Positions 17,215 through 25,624 of a DNA stretch of 64,000 nucleotides are shown here, in pieces (position 1 is the first letter of the stretch; the number at the start of each line of letters is the position of its first letter). Source of the stretch: Marilutibacter chinensis. GTDB taxonomy: Bacteria; Pseudomonadota; Gammaproteobacteria; Xanthomonadales; Xanthomonadaceae. The position numbers were made by a program, and so were the translations under genes. The notes under the pieces were generated by a model. That model searched no databases and had not been told where the DNA came from. It saw nothing but the letters and a program-made list of their open reading frames with translations. Location: NCBI RefSeq assembly GCF_021725675.1, contig NZ_JAKJPO010000001.1, positions 1,178,001 to 1,242,000 of the forward strand, in the 5' to 3' direction.

Positions 17215-17781
17215 ATGGAGCAGTACCCGCACATCCGCATCCTGATGGGCATCGTGCTCGGCCTGTCGATCACGACCCTGCTCAAGGGGCTCGCACAGTT
17301 CGTCCAGCACCCGGACCGGCAGAAGGTGTACTGGATCCACATCGGCTGGGCCGTCACGATGTTCGTGCTGCTGGTGCACTTCTGGTGGTGGGAATACCGG
17401 CTGGTGCACGTCTCCGAATGGACCTTCCTCAAGTACGGCTTCCTGATCAGCTACATCGTGCTGTTCTTCCTGATGTGCACGCTGCTGTTCCCGGACGACC
17501 TGCGCGACTACGCCGGCTACCGCGACTACTTCATCTCCCGGCGCCGCTGGTTCTTCGGACTGATGGCCCTGTCCTATGTGGTCGACATGGGCGACACCCT
17601 GATCAAGGGCCGCAGCTACTTCGCGGGCCTCGGCCACGAATACCTGTTCCGCAACACCGGCTACGTGCTGCTGTGCCTGGTCGCGATGCGGACCCGCTCG
17701 CAGCGCTTCCACGCCGCATTCGTGGTCGCCGCCCTGCTCTACGAACTGAGCTGGATCTACCGGCTCTACGAACGCCTCTGA
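17215..17781 (+). CDS. Conserved membrane protein of unknown function
   Basis: 188 residues, about five or six membrane segments (starting MEQYPHIRILMGIVLGLSI), with Trp/His-rich loops (VHFWWWEYRLVH). The ATG follows a GGGAGGA ribosome site. I do not recognise a named family, though similar proteins occur widely beside unrelated genes. It precedes the S4 gene by 11 bases and may be co-transcribed with it. No catalytic motif is visible. Confidence 0.8.
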   Translation: MEQYPHIRILMGIVLGLSITTLLKGLAQFVQHPDRQKVYWIHIGWAVTMFVLLVHFWWWEYRLVHVSEWTFLKYGFLISYIVLFFLMCTLLFPDDLRDYAGYRDYFISRRRWFFGLMALSYVVDMGDTLIKGRSYFAGLGHEYLFRNTGYVLLCLVAMRTRSQRFHAAFVVAALLYELSWIYRLYERL

Positions 17782-17792
17782 ACCGATCCGCC

Positions 17793-18017
17793 ATGCCAGA
17801 AACCCTCGTCTTCGAACTCGACCGCGAACACGTCGAACTCAATCAGTTGCTGAAGCTGGCCGGGTTGTGCGACAGCGGAGGCGCCGGCAAGGCGATCGTC
17901 GCCAGCGGCGCGGTGCGCGTCGACGGCGTGGTGGAGCTGCGCAGGACCTGCAAGATCCGCGCGGGCCAGATGGTCGAGCTCGACGACGTCCGCATCGAAG
18001 TCGTCGTCGCCGGCTGA
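17793..18017 (+). CDS. S4-domain RNA-binding protein (YbcJ-like)
   Basis: 74 residues consisting of one S4 RNA-binding domain: VELNQLLKLAGLCDSGGAGKAIVASGAVRVDG is the alpha-L fold, followed by CKIRAGQMVELD. Small stand-alone S4 proteins of the YbcJ type bind structured RNA, perhaps in ribosome assembly. It starts 11 bases after the membrane-protein stop. Confidence 0.88.
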   Translation: MPETLVFELDREHVELNQLLKLAGLCDSGGAGKAIVASGAVRVDGVVELRRTCKIRAGQMVELDDVRIEVVVAG

Positions 18018-18078
18018 GCTCCCGCCGGCTTTGCCCCCTGCGCGAACGCTGAAGCGCTTCCCCGTCCGTATCGGCGGC

Positions 18079-19059
18079 TCAGGCGATCGGCAGCGCCTGC
18101 CGCGCGCGGCAAAGATCGTCGTGCAGGACCATGACCCGCTCGGCGGTTGCGTCGACGCTCCGGATGCTGCCCAGGGCTTCGACGAAGCGGCATGCAGCAT
18201 GGCCGCGCGCGGCCTGCTCGTAATCCTCGACCCAGCGGCGGCGCTCGGGCATGCGCTCCGGCGACACCGGCCAGACGCCAGGTCGCGGGCGCAGATGCCG
18301 TCCGATGCCGATGCGCCAGGGCTTGGGACTGACACGGGCGCGGAAGCAGTGCTGCCGCCGGCACATCCGCGCATACAGCGGATCGGTCCCCAGTGCCTCG
18401 AACAGATTCGCGGCCTCATCGCTGGCCGGATCGAAACGCCGGTGCATCGCCAGCACCCGCAGGCCGGCCGGGGTGCGGTACACGCGCAGATGCCAGTCGG
18501 GGTTCGCGGCGACGAAGGCTGCCACGCGCCGTCGCGCGATCCGCTCCGGTCCGCCGCGCATCTTCACCGACCACCGATGCAGAAGATGGGCGAGCACACT
18601 GCCGAACAGCAGCGCCACCACCACCGCCGCCACGCCCCATCCGTGCGACTGCGTGAGCATTCCGAAAGCGATCGCCGCCGCCACCAGCACACCGAAGACG
18701 GTCAGCCGCAACCATCCGCCGGCCTCATCGGAAAAGTCGACGTCGGCGAACAGCACATCCGGCGTGTTCAGGCACAGCGCGCCATAGCCGTTGCGCGAAA
18801 CGACGGTGTCGCCGTGGCGCTGGACGATCTCCTCGCGGATCGGCACGCCCTCGGCACCGTTGTAGGCGACCTTCGGTTCGCGGCGACGCAGCGGTTCGCC
18901 GGCAAGGACGCGTTCGAGCGCCTCGCATGCACGCGCATCGGCGTGGGCCTGCGCGGCGGCGGGGCTGTCGTCCGACCACCCGAACCGGCGTACGGTGATG
19001 CTCCTGCGATGACTGCGGTGCTGCAGCCTGGCCTCGGCCCAGTACTCCGGTACGATCAT
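18079..19059 (-). CDS. Conserved hypothetical protein with two central membrane segments
   Basis: 326 residues. A cytoplasmic N-terminal region with VRRFGWSDDSPAAAQAHA near residues 23-40 is followed by two adjacent hydrophobic helices at about 117-160 and a long basic C-terminal domain with Cys/Arg-rich stretches (MCRRQHCFRARV). Similar proteins start MIVPEYWAEARLQH in several phyla, but the function is unknown. It is convergent with the S4 gene, 61 bases apart, and its start lies 110 bases from the stop of the lipoprotein gene upstream on the same strand. Confidence 0.8.
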   Translation of the reverse strand: MIVPEYWAEARLQHRSHRRSITVRRFGWSDDSPAAAQAHADARACEALERVLAGEPLRRREPKVAYNGAEGVPIREEIVQRHGDTVVSRNGYGALCLNTPDVLFADVDFSDEAGGWLRLTVFGVLVAAAIAFGMLTQSHGWGVAAVVVALLFGSVLAHLLHRWSVKMRGGPERIARRRVAAFVAANPDWHLRVYRTPAGLRVLAMHRRFDPASDEAANLFEALGTDPLYARMCRRQHCFRARVSPKPWRIGIGRHLRPRPGVWPVSPERMPERRRWVEDYEQAARGHAACRFVEALGSIRSVDATAERVMVLHDDLCRARQALPIA

Positions 19060-19169
19060 GCGCGCTGTTCTTCCCTGTCCGCGATGCGGCGGCCGATGCA
19101 GGACGGGACGTTAACCGGTCCGCCCTCCTCCTGGCCAGCGCGTCGGCGCGAGGGCTGACGCGGCGCCGC

Positions 19170-20231
19170 TCAGTCGTACTCGGACAGCGGGCCGTCGGCG
19201 GGGCAGTCCCGATCCGGAAAGCCGTAACGCCGCTTGAGGTCGCGGCCGCATTCGCCCATCCCCGCGACTTCCTCGCCGGGGTTCGCGCACAGCAGGTTGT
19301 AGTCGCGGAAGAACGCATCCTGCCGGCGCACGAAGGCCTCGCCGCACTTGCGGGCGAGACGGATCCGGTCGAGGTCGTCCTCGGCCGCATTGCGGCCCGA
19401 CAGCCCGAACAGATCCAGTTCCTGCGTCGTCAGCAGGCGCAGGCTGCGGTTGGGCACGGTCATCATCAGGTCGGCGATGGTCGTCGCGGCGCCGTTGCGC
19501 TGCAGGTATTGGCTGAGCTGCTCATGGATCTCGCGCAGCTCCTGGTTGAGTTCGGCACGCGAGGTCGCCCTGGAACCGATCCGCAGCATCCGGTGGATGC
19601 CGACCGACCCGGCGATCATGCGCATGTCGCCAGCGGCCAGGATCAGTACGCAGGAACTGTGGCAGACCGCATCCTCGCGCACCCAGATCATCCAGCCCGA
19701 CTCGGCCATCGCGTCGCCGGCGCGAATTGCGTCCTCGACCTGGCCGCCGCTGGAATCGATGTCGAGGATGCGGCTCCCGATCCCAAGCGTGTCGCCCATG
19801 TCGGCCACCCGCTGTACCAGCGCGGTGAAGTCCGACGAGATCTTGCCGCGATAGCGGATCCGCACCACTCCGGCGTCGCGGCAGGCCTGCATCTGCTTCC
19901 AAAGGCTCGAGAATCCCAGCGACCTGAGCGGCTCGCCATCGCCCTTGGATTCGTAATCGCGATCGCAGCTGACACGGGCCAGACCCGAGCCGAGCTCCAT
20001 CGGCGTCCAGTCGACCGCGGCGATGTCCTCGTAGGGATCCCACTTGGGTTCCGGTTTCGGAATCTCGGTCACGGTGGCGCCGAAGTCCTCGCGCCCGCCG
20101 CTGTTCATCGACGTCGCCTGCTCCGGTGCGGCCGGCTCTTCCGTGTCGAGCGCCCCCCCGGGACTGCAGGCCGCGATCACGGCACTGAACAGCAGCAGTC
20201 CACAGGTTCGGAAGAGATATCGCATCGGCAT
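19170..20231 (-). CDS. Periplasmic lipoprotein with ClpP/crotonase-like domain (COG3904 type)
   Basis: 353 residues from the ATG at 20231 (an ATG two codons later is equally possible; the longer reading has no signal peptide at its start). The signal peptide ends IAACS, a lipobox. The domain from about 120 has ILDIDSSGGQVEDAI, then CHSSCVLILAAG and GSVGIHRM, the pattern of COG3904 periplasmic proteins with a ClpP-like fold. The Ser of the CHSSC segment is a candidate nucleophile. A Cys-rich C-terminus (KCGEAF, LLCANPGE, GECGRD) may be disulfide-bonded. Role unknown. Confidence 0.75.
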   Translation of the reverse strand: MPMRYLFRTCGLLLFSAVIAACSPGGALDTEEPAAPEQATSMNSGGREDFGATVTEIPKPEPKWDPYEDIAAVDWTPMELGSGLARVSCDRDYESKGDGEPLRSLGFSSLWKQMQACRDAGVVRIRYRGKISSDFTALVQRVADMGDTLGIGSRILDIDSSGGQVEDAIRAGDAMAESGWMIWVREDAVCHSSCVLILAAGDMRMIAGSVGIHRMLRIGSRATSRAELNQELREIHEQLSQYLQRNGAATTIADLMMTVPNRSLRLLTTQELDLFGLSGRNAAEDDLDRIRLARKCGEAFVRRQDAFFRDYNLLCANPGEEVAGMGECGRDLKRRYGFPDRDCPADGPLSEYD

Positions 20232-20365
20232 CACGAGTATGGGCGGCGGCCGGCTCCCGCGGAACCGGGATGGGCTTCGGGCCGGCAGGACCGGTCCCCC
20301 AAGTCTAGGCGGCAACGCCCGGAAGGAGTTCAACGCGGGGTGAACCGGCCGGCCGTATCACTCGC

Positions 20366-21475
20366 TCAGGCGGCGAACTCGACCGCATGGACCGGCGGCA
20401 GGCGCGCCTCCAGCGGCGTCCAGCGGTCGCCCCGGTCGTCGCTGGACCAGACTCCGCCGGTGGTGCTGCCGAACGCGAGCCGCTCGCCACTGCCATCGAT
20501 GGCGAGACCGTGGCGATAGACCAGGTCGTAGGCGGGCGTCTCCGGCAGGCCATCGGACAGCACGTCGAACGTGCGCCCGCCATCGCGGGTGCGCGCGACC
20601 ACCAGCCGTCCGTCGACCGGATAACGCTTCTCATCCTTCACCGCCGGAACGAACCAGGCGGTGTCCGGTTCGTCCGGATGCACCGCGACGGCGAAACCGA
20701 ACGCCGACGGCGGCACCCCGGTGACTTCCTGCCAGTCGTTGTCGCCGCCGCCGGTGCTGCGAAACACGCCGTTGTGATGCTGCACCCACAGGCTGTCCGG
20801 CGCCGAGCGGCACTGCACCATCCGGTGCACGTCCTGAACGCCCGCCTCCCGGCTCTGCTCGGGCGGCATGTACTCGGCGCGCATCCCGCCGGCGCACTGG
20901 CGCCAGCTTTCGCCACCATCGTCGCTCTGCCACACGCCGCCGGTCGACACCGCGACCCGCAGGCAGCGCGGATCGCGCGGATCGACGCAGATCGAATGGA
21001 TGCCGGGCCAGTCGTAGCCGCCGCCGAACCAGTCGCCACGCCCCGGGTACTGCCACAACGATTCCGTCAGTTGCCAGCTCCGGCCGGCATCGTCGGAACG
21101 GAACAGCCCGCCCGGGATCGTTCCGGCCCACAAACGGCCGGGTTCGTCGGCGCCGCCGGGCACCAGCGACCACAGCAGCTTCAGGGTCGCCGCGGTCGGC
21201 GGCTTGCCGTCGCCGGTGTGCGCCATCTGCCCCTCGGCGTACGCCGGAACCGCGCATTCCTCCCAACTGCGGCCACGATCGCCCGAACGGTGCAGCTTGG
21301 TGCCGAAATGGCCCAGATTCAGTGCCGCATACCAGCTGCCGTCGCGCGGGTCGGTCGCGGTCAGGGTCACGTTGTCGCCGAGGAAGGCGGTGCGAGCGAT
21401 CCGCCAGGACGCGCCGCCGCCGCGCTCCAGGATGAAAAGGCCCTTGCGGGTGGACACCAGCAACGTATCGGACAT
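20366..21475 (-). CDS. BNR/sialidase-like beta-propeller protein
   Basis: 369 residues with several Asp-box (BNR) repeats of the S-x-D-x-G-x-x-W type: HRSGDRGRSW, FRSDDAGRSWQ, WQSDDGGESWRQ, TRDGGRTF and WSSDDRGDRWT. No signal peptide, so a cytoplasmic beta-propeller. Proteins like this are annotated as exo-alpha-sialidase or WD40/YVTN/BNR-like, but the catalytic Arg triad of true sialidases is not evident. Its start follows the MoaD-like stop by one base, so the two form a translationally coupled pair, an association seen in other bacteria. Function unknown. Confidence 0.85.
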   Translation of the reverse strand: MSDTLLVSTRKGLFILERGGGASWRIARTAFLGDNVTLTATDPRDGSWYAALNLGHFGTKLHRSGDRGRSWEECAVPAYAEGQMAHTGDGKPPTAATLKLLWSLVPGGADEPGRLWAGTIPGGLFRSDDAGRSWQLTESLWQYPGRGDWFGGGYDWPGIHSICVDPRDPRCLRVAVSTGGVWQSDDGGESWRQCAGGMRAEYMPPEQSREAGVQDVHRMVQCRSAPDSLWVQHHNGVFRSTGGGDNDWQEVTGVPPSAFGFAVAVHPDEPDTAWFVPAVKDEKRYPVDGRLVVARTRDGGRTFDVLSDGLPETPAYDLVYRHGLAIDGSGERLAFGSTTGGVWSSDDRGDRWTPLEARLPPVHAVEFAA

Positions 21476-21476
21476 T

Positions 21477-21782
21477 TCAGCCTCCTGACAGCGCCTGCAT
21501 CACGTAGAGCTCGGCGCGTGCGGACATCGGATGATCGAGCGCCTTGCCGCGCACGGCCTGGCCGTCGACGAACAGCGCGACGTGGTGGCGGACGGCGCCC
21601 TGCTCGTCCAGTACGTAGCCACGCAAGCCCGGGTGATGCGCGAACACGTCGTCCAGCACCTCGCGCAGGGTCGAGCCATCGGCGTCGAGCGCGACCTCGC
21701 CCCCTGTCGCCGAACCGGTGTCCGACGACAGCCAGCGTGCCAATGCCGATGCGAGTACGACCCGGGCCACGACTGCATCCAC
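21477..21782 (-). CDS. MoaD/ThiS-family ubiquitin-like sulfur carrier
   Basis: 101 residues from a GTG start at 21782; upstream codons read into repetitive DNA. The beta-grasp pattern (TLREVLDDVFAHHPGLRGYVLDEQG, then HHVALFVDG) and the C-terminal Gly-Gly (ALSGG) mark a MoaD/ThiS-type protein whose terminal glycine can be thiocarboxylated or conjugated. No moa or thi genes are nearby. It is one base from the BNR propeller gene, suggesting a dedicated partner rather than cofactor biosynthesis. Confidence 0.8.
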   Translation of the reverse strand: MDAVVARVVLASALARWLSSDTGSATGGEVALDADGSTLREVLDDVFAHHPGLRGYVLDEQGAVRHHVALFVDGQAVRGKALDHPMSARAELYVMQALSGG

Positions 21783-21879
21783 TTCGTAGATGCGGCCGAG
21801 CCTACGCCTGTCACCTGGAGCTTGCCACCATGACACGTTTGGGTTCCTCCCCCGTTCCAGGCATAGCGGTTCCGGGCAG

Positions 21880-22258
21880 TTTTCTGGTTCTTCTCCCGAT
21901 TGCGGTGGTATCCACGGAGGGGAGCCGGTGGGCGTGGGGTTTGCAGGACACGCCGTAAACCCATCCCTGGGGGCTCGGGCGCGGCATCCATGCCGCTTGC
22001 GATCCTGCAAACCCCACACCCACCGTCTTCTGGACACGCTGCTGGCGCTTTGAACAAAGAACAGCCGAAGCCTGAACCTTCACGTCCGCGAAAGGCGGCG
22101 TCTGTCGGGGTTGGGGGGGGCGGAGAGCGGACCATGCAGGATCCGCGGCCCGATTCTGAGGCAGGACGTCGACATGAGGACGGAGCAACCCCCGCCCCGA
22201 TGGGCCGCCACTCCATCCGAAGTCACTATTCCCCGCAACCGGGAGAAGAACCAGAAAA
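21880..22258. repeat. 26-base inverted repeat pair bounding 379 bases
   Basis: TTTTCTGGTTCTTCTCCCGA and six more bases at 21880-21905 recur in inverted orientation at 22233-22258 with one mismatch. The pair encloses the hairpin element. It may be two copies of one extragenic element in opposite orientation, or the ends of a degenerate mobile element; no transposase is inside. Confidence 0.75.
21927..22024. repeat. REP-like extragenic palindrome
   Basis: GGTGGGCGTGGGGTTTGCAG plus two bases (21927-21948) pairs with 22003-22024 at 21 of 22 positions. Inside is a second hairpin, GCGGCAT-CC-ATGCCGC (21981-21996). The inner text (CGTAAACCCATCCCTGGGGG) is of a type I recognise as dispersed in Lysobacter/Luteimonas genomes; that is recollection, not a search result. 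It may also act as terminator or mRNA-stability element. Confidence 0.7.
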
Positions 22259-22271
22259 TTTTCGCGATGGA

Positions 22272-22298
22272 TGTCGATCCGTCCCGGGCTGGTTCGTC
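22272..22298 (+). promoter_or_regulatory. Predicted ECF42 promoter (TGTCGA-N17-CGTC)
   Basis: TGTCGA at 22272-22277 and CGTC at 22295-22298, with a 17-base spacer, fit the motif reported for ECF42 sigma factors (TGTCGA at -35 and CGA/TC at -10, from memory). It lies 52 bases before the DGPF gene, the usual first gene of the regulon, with the ECF42 sigma gene three genes downstream. Confidence 0.6.
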
Positions 22299-22349
22299 GT
22301 GATCTCGAAAGCAGGCGAAAACCGCCCGCTGCAGACAGGAGAAACCGCC

Positions 22350-22772
22350 ATGCGCGTCATCGTCATCGTCAAGGCCACCGCCGATTCCGAGGCGGGAATC
22401 ATGCCCAGCGAACAGCTGCTCGCCGAGATGGGCCGCTACAACGAGGAACTGGTCAAGGCCGGGATCATGCTCGCCGGCGAAGGCCTGCACCCGTCCTCGC
22501 GCGGAGCCCGGGTCACCTTCGACGGCAAGAACCGCACCGTCACCGACGGTCCGTTCGCCGAGACCAAGGAGCTGGTCGCAGGCTTCTGGTTGTGGCAGGT
22601 CCGTTCGATGGACGAAGCGATCGAGTGGGTCAAGCGCTGCCCGAACCCGATGCCCGGCGAATCGGTCATCGAGATCCGCCCCGTTTTCGAGGCCGACGAC
22701 TTCGGCGAGGCGTTCACTCCCGAGCTCCGCGAGCAGGAAGAACGCCTGCGCGAGCGGCTCGCCGGCAACTGA
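22350..22772 (+). CDS. YciI-like DGPF-domain protein of the ECF42 module
   Basis: 140 residues, ferredoxin-like YCII-related domain. The family signature DGPF is at 66-69 within TVTDGPFAETKELVAGFW. A CAGGAG ribosome site lies 8 bases before the ATG. DGPF proteins are the hallmark partners of ECF42 sigma factors and are thought to be targets or stress-linked enzymes; the reaction is unknown. It is the first gene of a run of three small genes leading to the sigma factor and has an ECF42-type promoter upstream. Confidence 0.93.
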   Translation: MRVIVIVKATADSEAGIMPSEQLLAEMGRYNEELVKAGIMLAGEGLHPSSRGARVTFDGKNRTVTDGPFAETKELVAGFWLWQVRSMDEAIEWVKRCPNPMPGESVIEIRPVFEADDFGEAFTPELREQEERLRERLAGN

Positions 22773-22810
22773 ACTACCACCATCCATCCCCATCCCACAG
22801 GAGATCCGAC

Positions 22811-23254
22811 ATGCAGTTCATTCCCTATATGTGCGATTTCGGCGGCAAGTGCCGCGAGGCCTTCGACTTCTATGCCAAGGCCCTGGGCGGCGAGGTCGTG
22901 GGACGCATGACCTACGGCGAATCGCCGATGTGCGACCAGATGCCGCCCGATTCCAGGGACCTGGTGATGCACAGCTGCCTCATGGTCGGCGACGCGGTGA
23001 TCATGGGCGCGGACGGCCCGCCGCCGGAAAACGCCGGCACCGACAGCACCACGATCAACGTCACCGTCGATACGCCCGAGGACGCCGAACGCGTCTGGGC
23101 CGCGATGACCGACGGCGGCGAGATCAAGATGCCGCTGCAGGAGACGTTCTGGGCGCTGCGCTGGGGCATGCTCGTCGACCGCTACGGCAAGCCGTGGATG
23201 ATCAACTGCCTGCGCGCCAGCGAGGACTGCCCGACCCCGGGCAAGGCCGCCTGA
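22811..23254 (+). CDS. VOC-family PhnB-like protein
   Basis: 147 residues, glyoxalase/bleomycin-resistance (VOC) fold of the PhnB type: QFIPYMCDFGGKCREAFDFY at the start, then RMTYGESP and the C-terminal FWALRWGMLVDRYGKPWMIN. Enzymatic role unknown. It is 38 bases after the DGPF gene with a GGAGA ribosome site and belongs to the same ECF42 module, where such proteins are frequent. Confidence 0.92.
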   Translation: MQFIPYMCDFGGKCREAFDFYAKALGGEVVGRMTYGESPMCDQMPPDSRDLVMHSCLMVGDAVIMGADGPPPENAGTDSTTINVTVDTPEDAERVWAAMTDGGEIKMPLQETFWALRWGMLVDRYGKPWMINCLRASEDCPTPGKAA

Positions 23255-23293
23255 GCCCGCCCCCCACTCACGAGTTCACAAGGAAAGCCCGCC

Positions 23294-23734
23294 ATGACCG
23301 CCAAGAACGCCGCCGCGCACGGCAGCACCTCCCACGCACAGATCTTCATCAACCTGCCGGTCAAGGACCTCGACCGCTCGATCAGGTTCTTCACCGAACT
23401 CGGCTACAGCTTCAACCCGGCCTTCACCGATGAGAATGCAACCTGCATGATCCTCGGCGAGAACCTGTTCGTGATGCTGCTGGTCGAGAAGTACTTCGCC
23501 ACCTTCGTCACCCGGCCGGTCGCCGATCCCGGCAAGAGCGTCGGCGCGCTGATCGCGTTGCCGCTGGACAGCCGCGAGGCGGTCGACGCATTGGTCGCCC
23601 GCGCGGTGGCCGCAGGCGGACGCACGCCGCGCGAGGCGATCGACCACGGTTTCATGTACCAGCACGGTTTCGAAGACCCGGATGGCCACGTGTGGGAGGT
23701 GTTCCACATGGCCGGCGAGCCGCCGCAGGCGTAG
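23294..23734 (+). CDS. VOC-family (glyoxalase-like) protein
   Basis: 146 residues. IFINLPVKDLDRSIRFFTELG is the first beta-alpha-beta unit of a VOC domain; the second half ends FEDPDGHVWEVFHM, with His and Glu positions that serve as metal ligands in glyoxalase-like enzymes. An AAGGAAAG ribosome site precedes the ATG. It is 39 bases after the PhnB-like gene, so the three small genes are one operon. Substrate unknown. Confidence 0.92.
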   Translation: MTAKNAAAHGSTSHAQIFINLPVKDLDRSIRFFTELGYSFNPAFTDENATCMILGENLFVMLLVEKYFATFVTRPVADPGKSVGALIALPLDSREAVDALVARAVAAGGRTPREAIDHGFMYQHGFEDPDGHVWEVFHMAGEPPQA

Positions 23735-23921
23735 CGGCCAGCGCTTCCGGTTTCGCGGACTGCTCCACACGGGCCACCATGCGCCCCCGCACGCGTCCCC
23801 CGGTTTTCCAGTCGCTGCGGCCCCCGGTGGCCCTTGTGGAGCAACGCAGGCCATGCGCAGGCATTGAACGGCTGCAATCGGCACTTGCATGCCGGAACCC
23901 GGAGTGCTGACATCACGCGAC

Positions 23922-25202
23922 ATGAGCGACCATGAGATCAACCGCCGCATCGACGCCATCTGGCGAATGGAATCGGCCCGCGTGATCGCCACGCTCGCCC
24001 GCATGTTGCGCGACGTCGGGCTGGCCGAGGACCTTGCCCAGGATGCGCTGGTCGCCGCATTGGAAAAGTGGCCCTCGGACGGCATTCCCGACAATCCCGG
24101 CGCCTGGCTGACAACCACCGCCAGGCGCCGGGCGATCGACCGCATCCGCCACGGCCAGATGGCCGATCTCAAGCACCTGCAGATCGCCCACGAGCTGGAG
24201 CACGAGCAGGAGACGCGGCACGACGCCGAACTCGCCACGCTCGATGACCCGATCGGCGACGATCTGCTGAGGCTGATATTCGTTGCCTGCCATCCGGTGC
24301 TGTCGCGGGAGGCGCGGCTCGCATTGACCCTGCGCCTGCTCGGCGGCCTGACCACCGCCGAGATCGCACGCGCGTTCCTCGCCACCGAGCCCACCATCGC
24401 CCAGCGCATCGTCCGCGCCAAACGCAGCCTGAGCGAGGCCGATGTCGAGTTCGAGGTGCCGCGCGGCGACGAACTGGGCGAACGCCTGGCCTCGGTGCTG
24501 GAGGTCATCTACCTGATTTTCAACGAGGGCTACTCGGCGACCGCCGGCGACGATCTGATCCGCCCCGCCTTGTGCGAGGAAGCGCTGCGGCTGGGAAGGA
24601 TCCTGGCCGGACTGATGCCGGCCGAGGACGAGGTGCACGGTCTGGTCGCGCTGATGGAGATCCAGGCTTCGCGCAGCCATGCCCGCACCAATTCCGACGG
24701 CGAACCGGTCCTGCTGCTGGAACAGGAGCGCTCGCGCTGGGACCGGCTGCTGATCCAGCGCGGACTGGCGGCACTGGAGCAGGCCGAGCGGATCGCCGCG
24801 GCGCGCAACATCGAGCGTGGCCCGTACACGCTGCAGGCGGCGATCGCGGCCTGCCATGCGCGTGCGCTGACCGCCGAGGCCACCGACTGGGCGACCATCT
24901 CCAGCCTGTACGCGCAGCTCGCCCGCCTCGCGCCGTCGCCGGTGGTCGAGCTCAACCGCGCCGTCGCGATCGCGATGCATGCCGGCCCGGCCGCCGGCCT
25001 GGACCATGCCGATACCCTGGTCGGCGAACCCTCGCTCAGGCACTACCACCTGCTGCCGAGCGTTCGCGGCGATCTGCTGTTCCGCCTTGGCCGCCACGAC
25101 GAGGCCCGCGGCGAATTCGAACGCGCCGCGGAACTGACCCGCAACTCGCGCGAACGTGCGCTGCTGCTGGCCCGCGCCGCCCGGTGCGGGCGCGACGGCT
25201 GA
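23922..25202 (+). CDS. ECF42-group RNA polymerase sigma factor with TPR-like C-terminal extension
   Basis: 426 residues from the ATG at 23922 (an ATG at 23889 adds 11 residues). Sigma region 2 is at about 15-85 (RDVGLAEDLAQDALVAALEKWP, then the DNA-melting helix RRRAIDRIR). Region 4 is at about 125-175 (LTTAEIARAFLATEPTIAQRIVRAKR). The long C-terminal extension (NEGYSATAGDDLIRPALCEE, then TPR-like helices) defines ECF42, a group that lacks an anti-sigma factor and is thought to be controlled through this extension. It follows the DGPF/VOC genes by about 190 bases. Confidence 0.92.
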   Translation: MSDHEINRRIDAIWRMESARVIATLARMLRDVGLAEDLAQDALVAALEKWPSDGIPDNPGAWLTTTARRRAIDRIRHGQMADLKHLQIAHELEHEQETRHDAELATLDDPIGDDLLRLIFVACHPVLSREARLALTLRLLGGLTTAEIARAFLATEPTIAQRIVRAKRSLSEADVEFEVPRGDELGERLASVLEVIYLIFNEGYSATAGDDLIRPALCEEALRLGRILAGLMPAEDEVHGLVALMEIQASRSHARTNSDGEPVLLLEQERSRWDRLLIQRGLAALEQAERIAAARNIERGPYTLQAAIAACHARALTAEATDWATISSLYAQLARLAPSPVVELNRAVAIAMHAGPAAGLDHADTLVGEPSLRHYHLLPSVRGDLLFRLGRHDEARGEFERAAELTRNSRERALLLARAARCGRDG

Positions 25203-25267
25203 ACCGCTCCCGTCGTTTTCCGCCACCGCGACGCCCGACGCGTCGCCCGATGATCCGAGGAGGATGT

Positions 25268-25624
25268 ATGAGTTACGTGGATGGATTCGTACTGCCGGTC
25301 CCGAAGGACCGCATCGACGACTACAGGAAGCTTGCCCGCAAGGCCGGGAAGATATGGATGGAGTACGGTGCGCTCGCCTATCACGAGTGCATCGCCGACG
25401 ACGTCGAACCGGGCAAGACCACGTCGTTCCCGCGCAGCGTGAAGCTCAAGGACGACGAGACGGTGGTGTTCGCCTGGATCGTCTACAAGTCGCGCGCGCA
25501 ACGCGACAGGGTCAACAAGAAGGTGATGGCCGATCCACGGCTCGCCGGCATGGATCCGAAGACCCTGCCGTTCGACGGCAAACGGATGATCTGGGGCGGA
25601 TTCAAGTCGTTGGTGAAATTCTAG
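25268..25624 (+). CDS. DUF1428 family protein
   Basis: 118 residues, normal length for DUF1428 (YbaA-like, dimeric alpha-beta barrel). SYVDGFVLPVPKDR at the start and MIWGGFKSLVKF at the end are typical. A GAGGAGG ribosome site lies just before the ATG. It follows the sigma gene by 65 bases and is commonly part of ECF42 neighbourhoods. The TAG stop overlaps the first bases of a repeat element, but the protein is complete. Function unknown. Confidence 0.92.
   Translation: MSYVDGFVLPVPKDRIDDYRKLARKAGKIWMEYGALAYHECIADDVEPGKTTSFPRSVKLKDDETVVFAWIVYKSRAQRDRVNKKVMADPRLAGMDPKTLPFDGKRMIWGGFKSLVKF

Larger units (their letters stand above)
21783..22349. other. Repeat-rich 567-base intergenic region
   Basis: No gene is supported here. 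It holds a long imperfect hairpin (21927-22024), a 26-base inverted repeat pair (21880-21905 and 22233-22258) and an ECF42-type promoter near its right end (22272-22298). Open reading frames crossing it have no family features and are frameless. Confidence 0.7.

Noticed and set aside
21783-22349. Riboswitch upstream of the MoaD-like gene (molybdenum or thiamine type)
   Set aside because: The structured DNA is explained by inverted repeats of extragenic palindrome type, and no conserved riboswitch core could be recognised.
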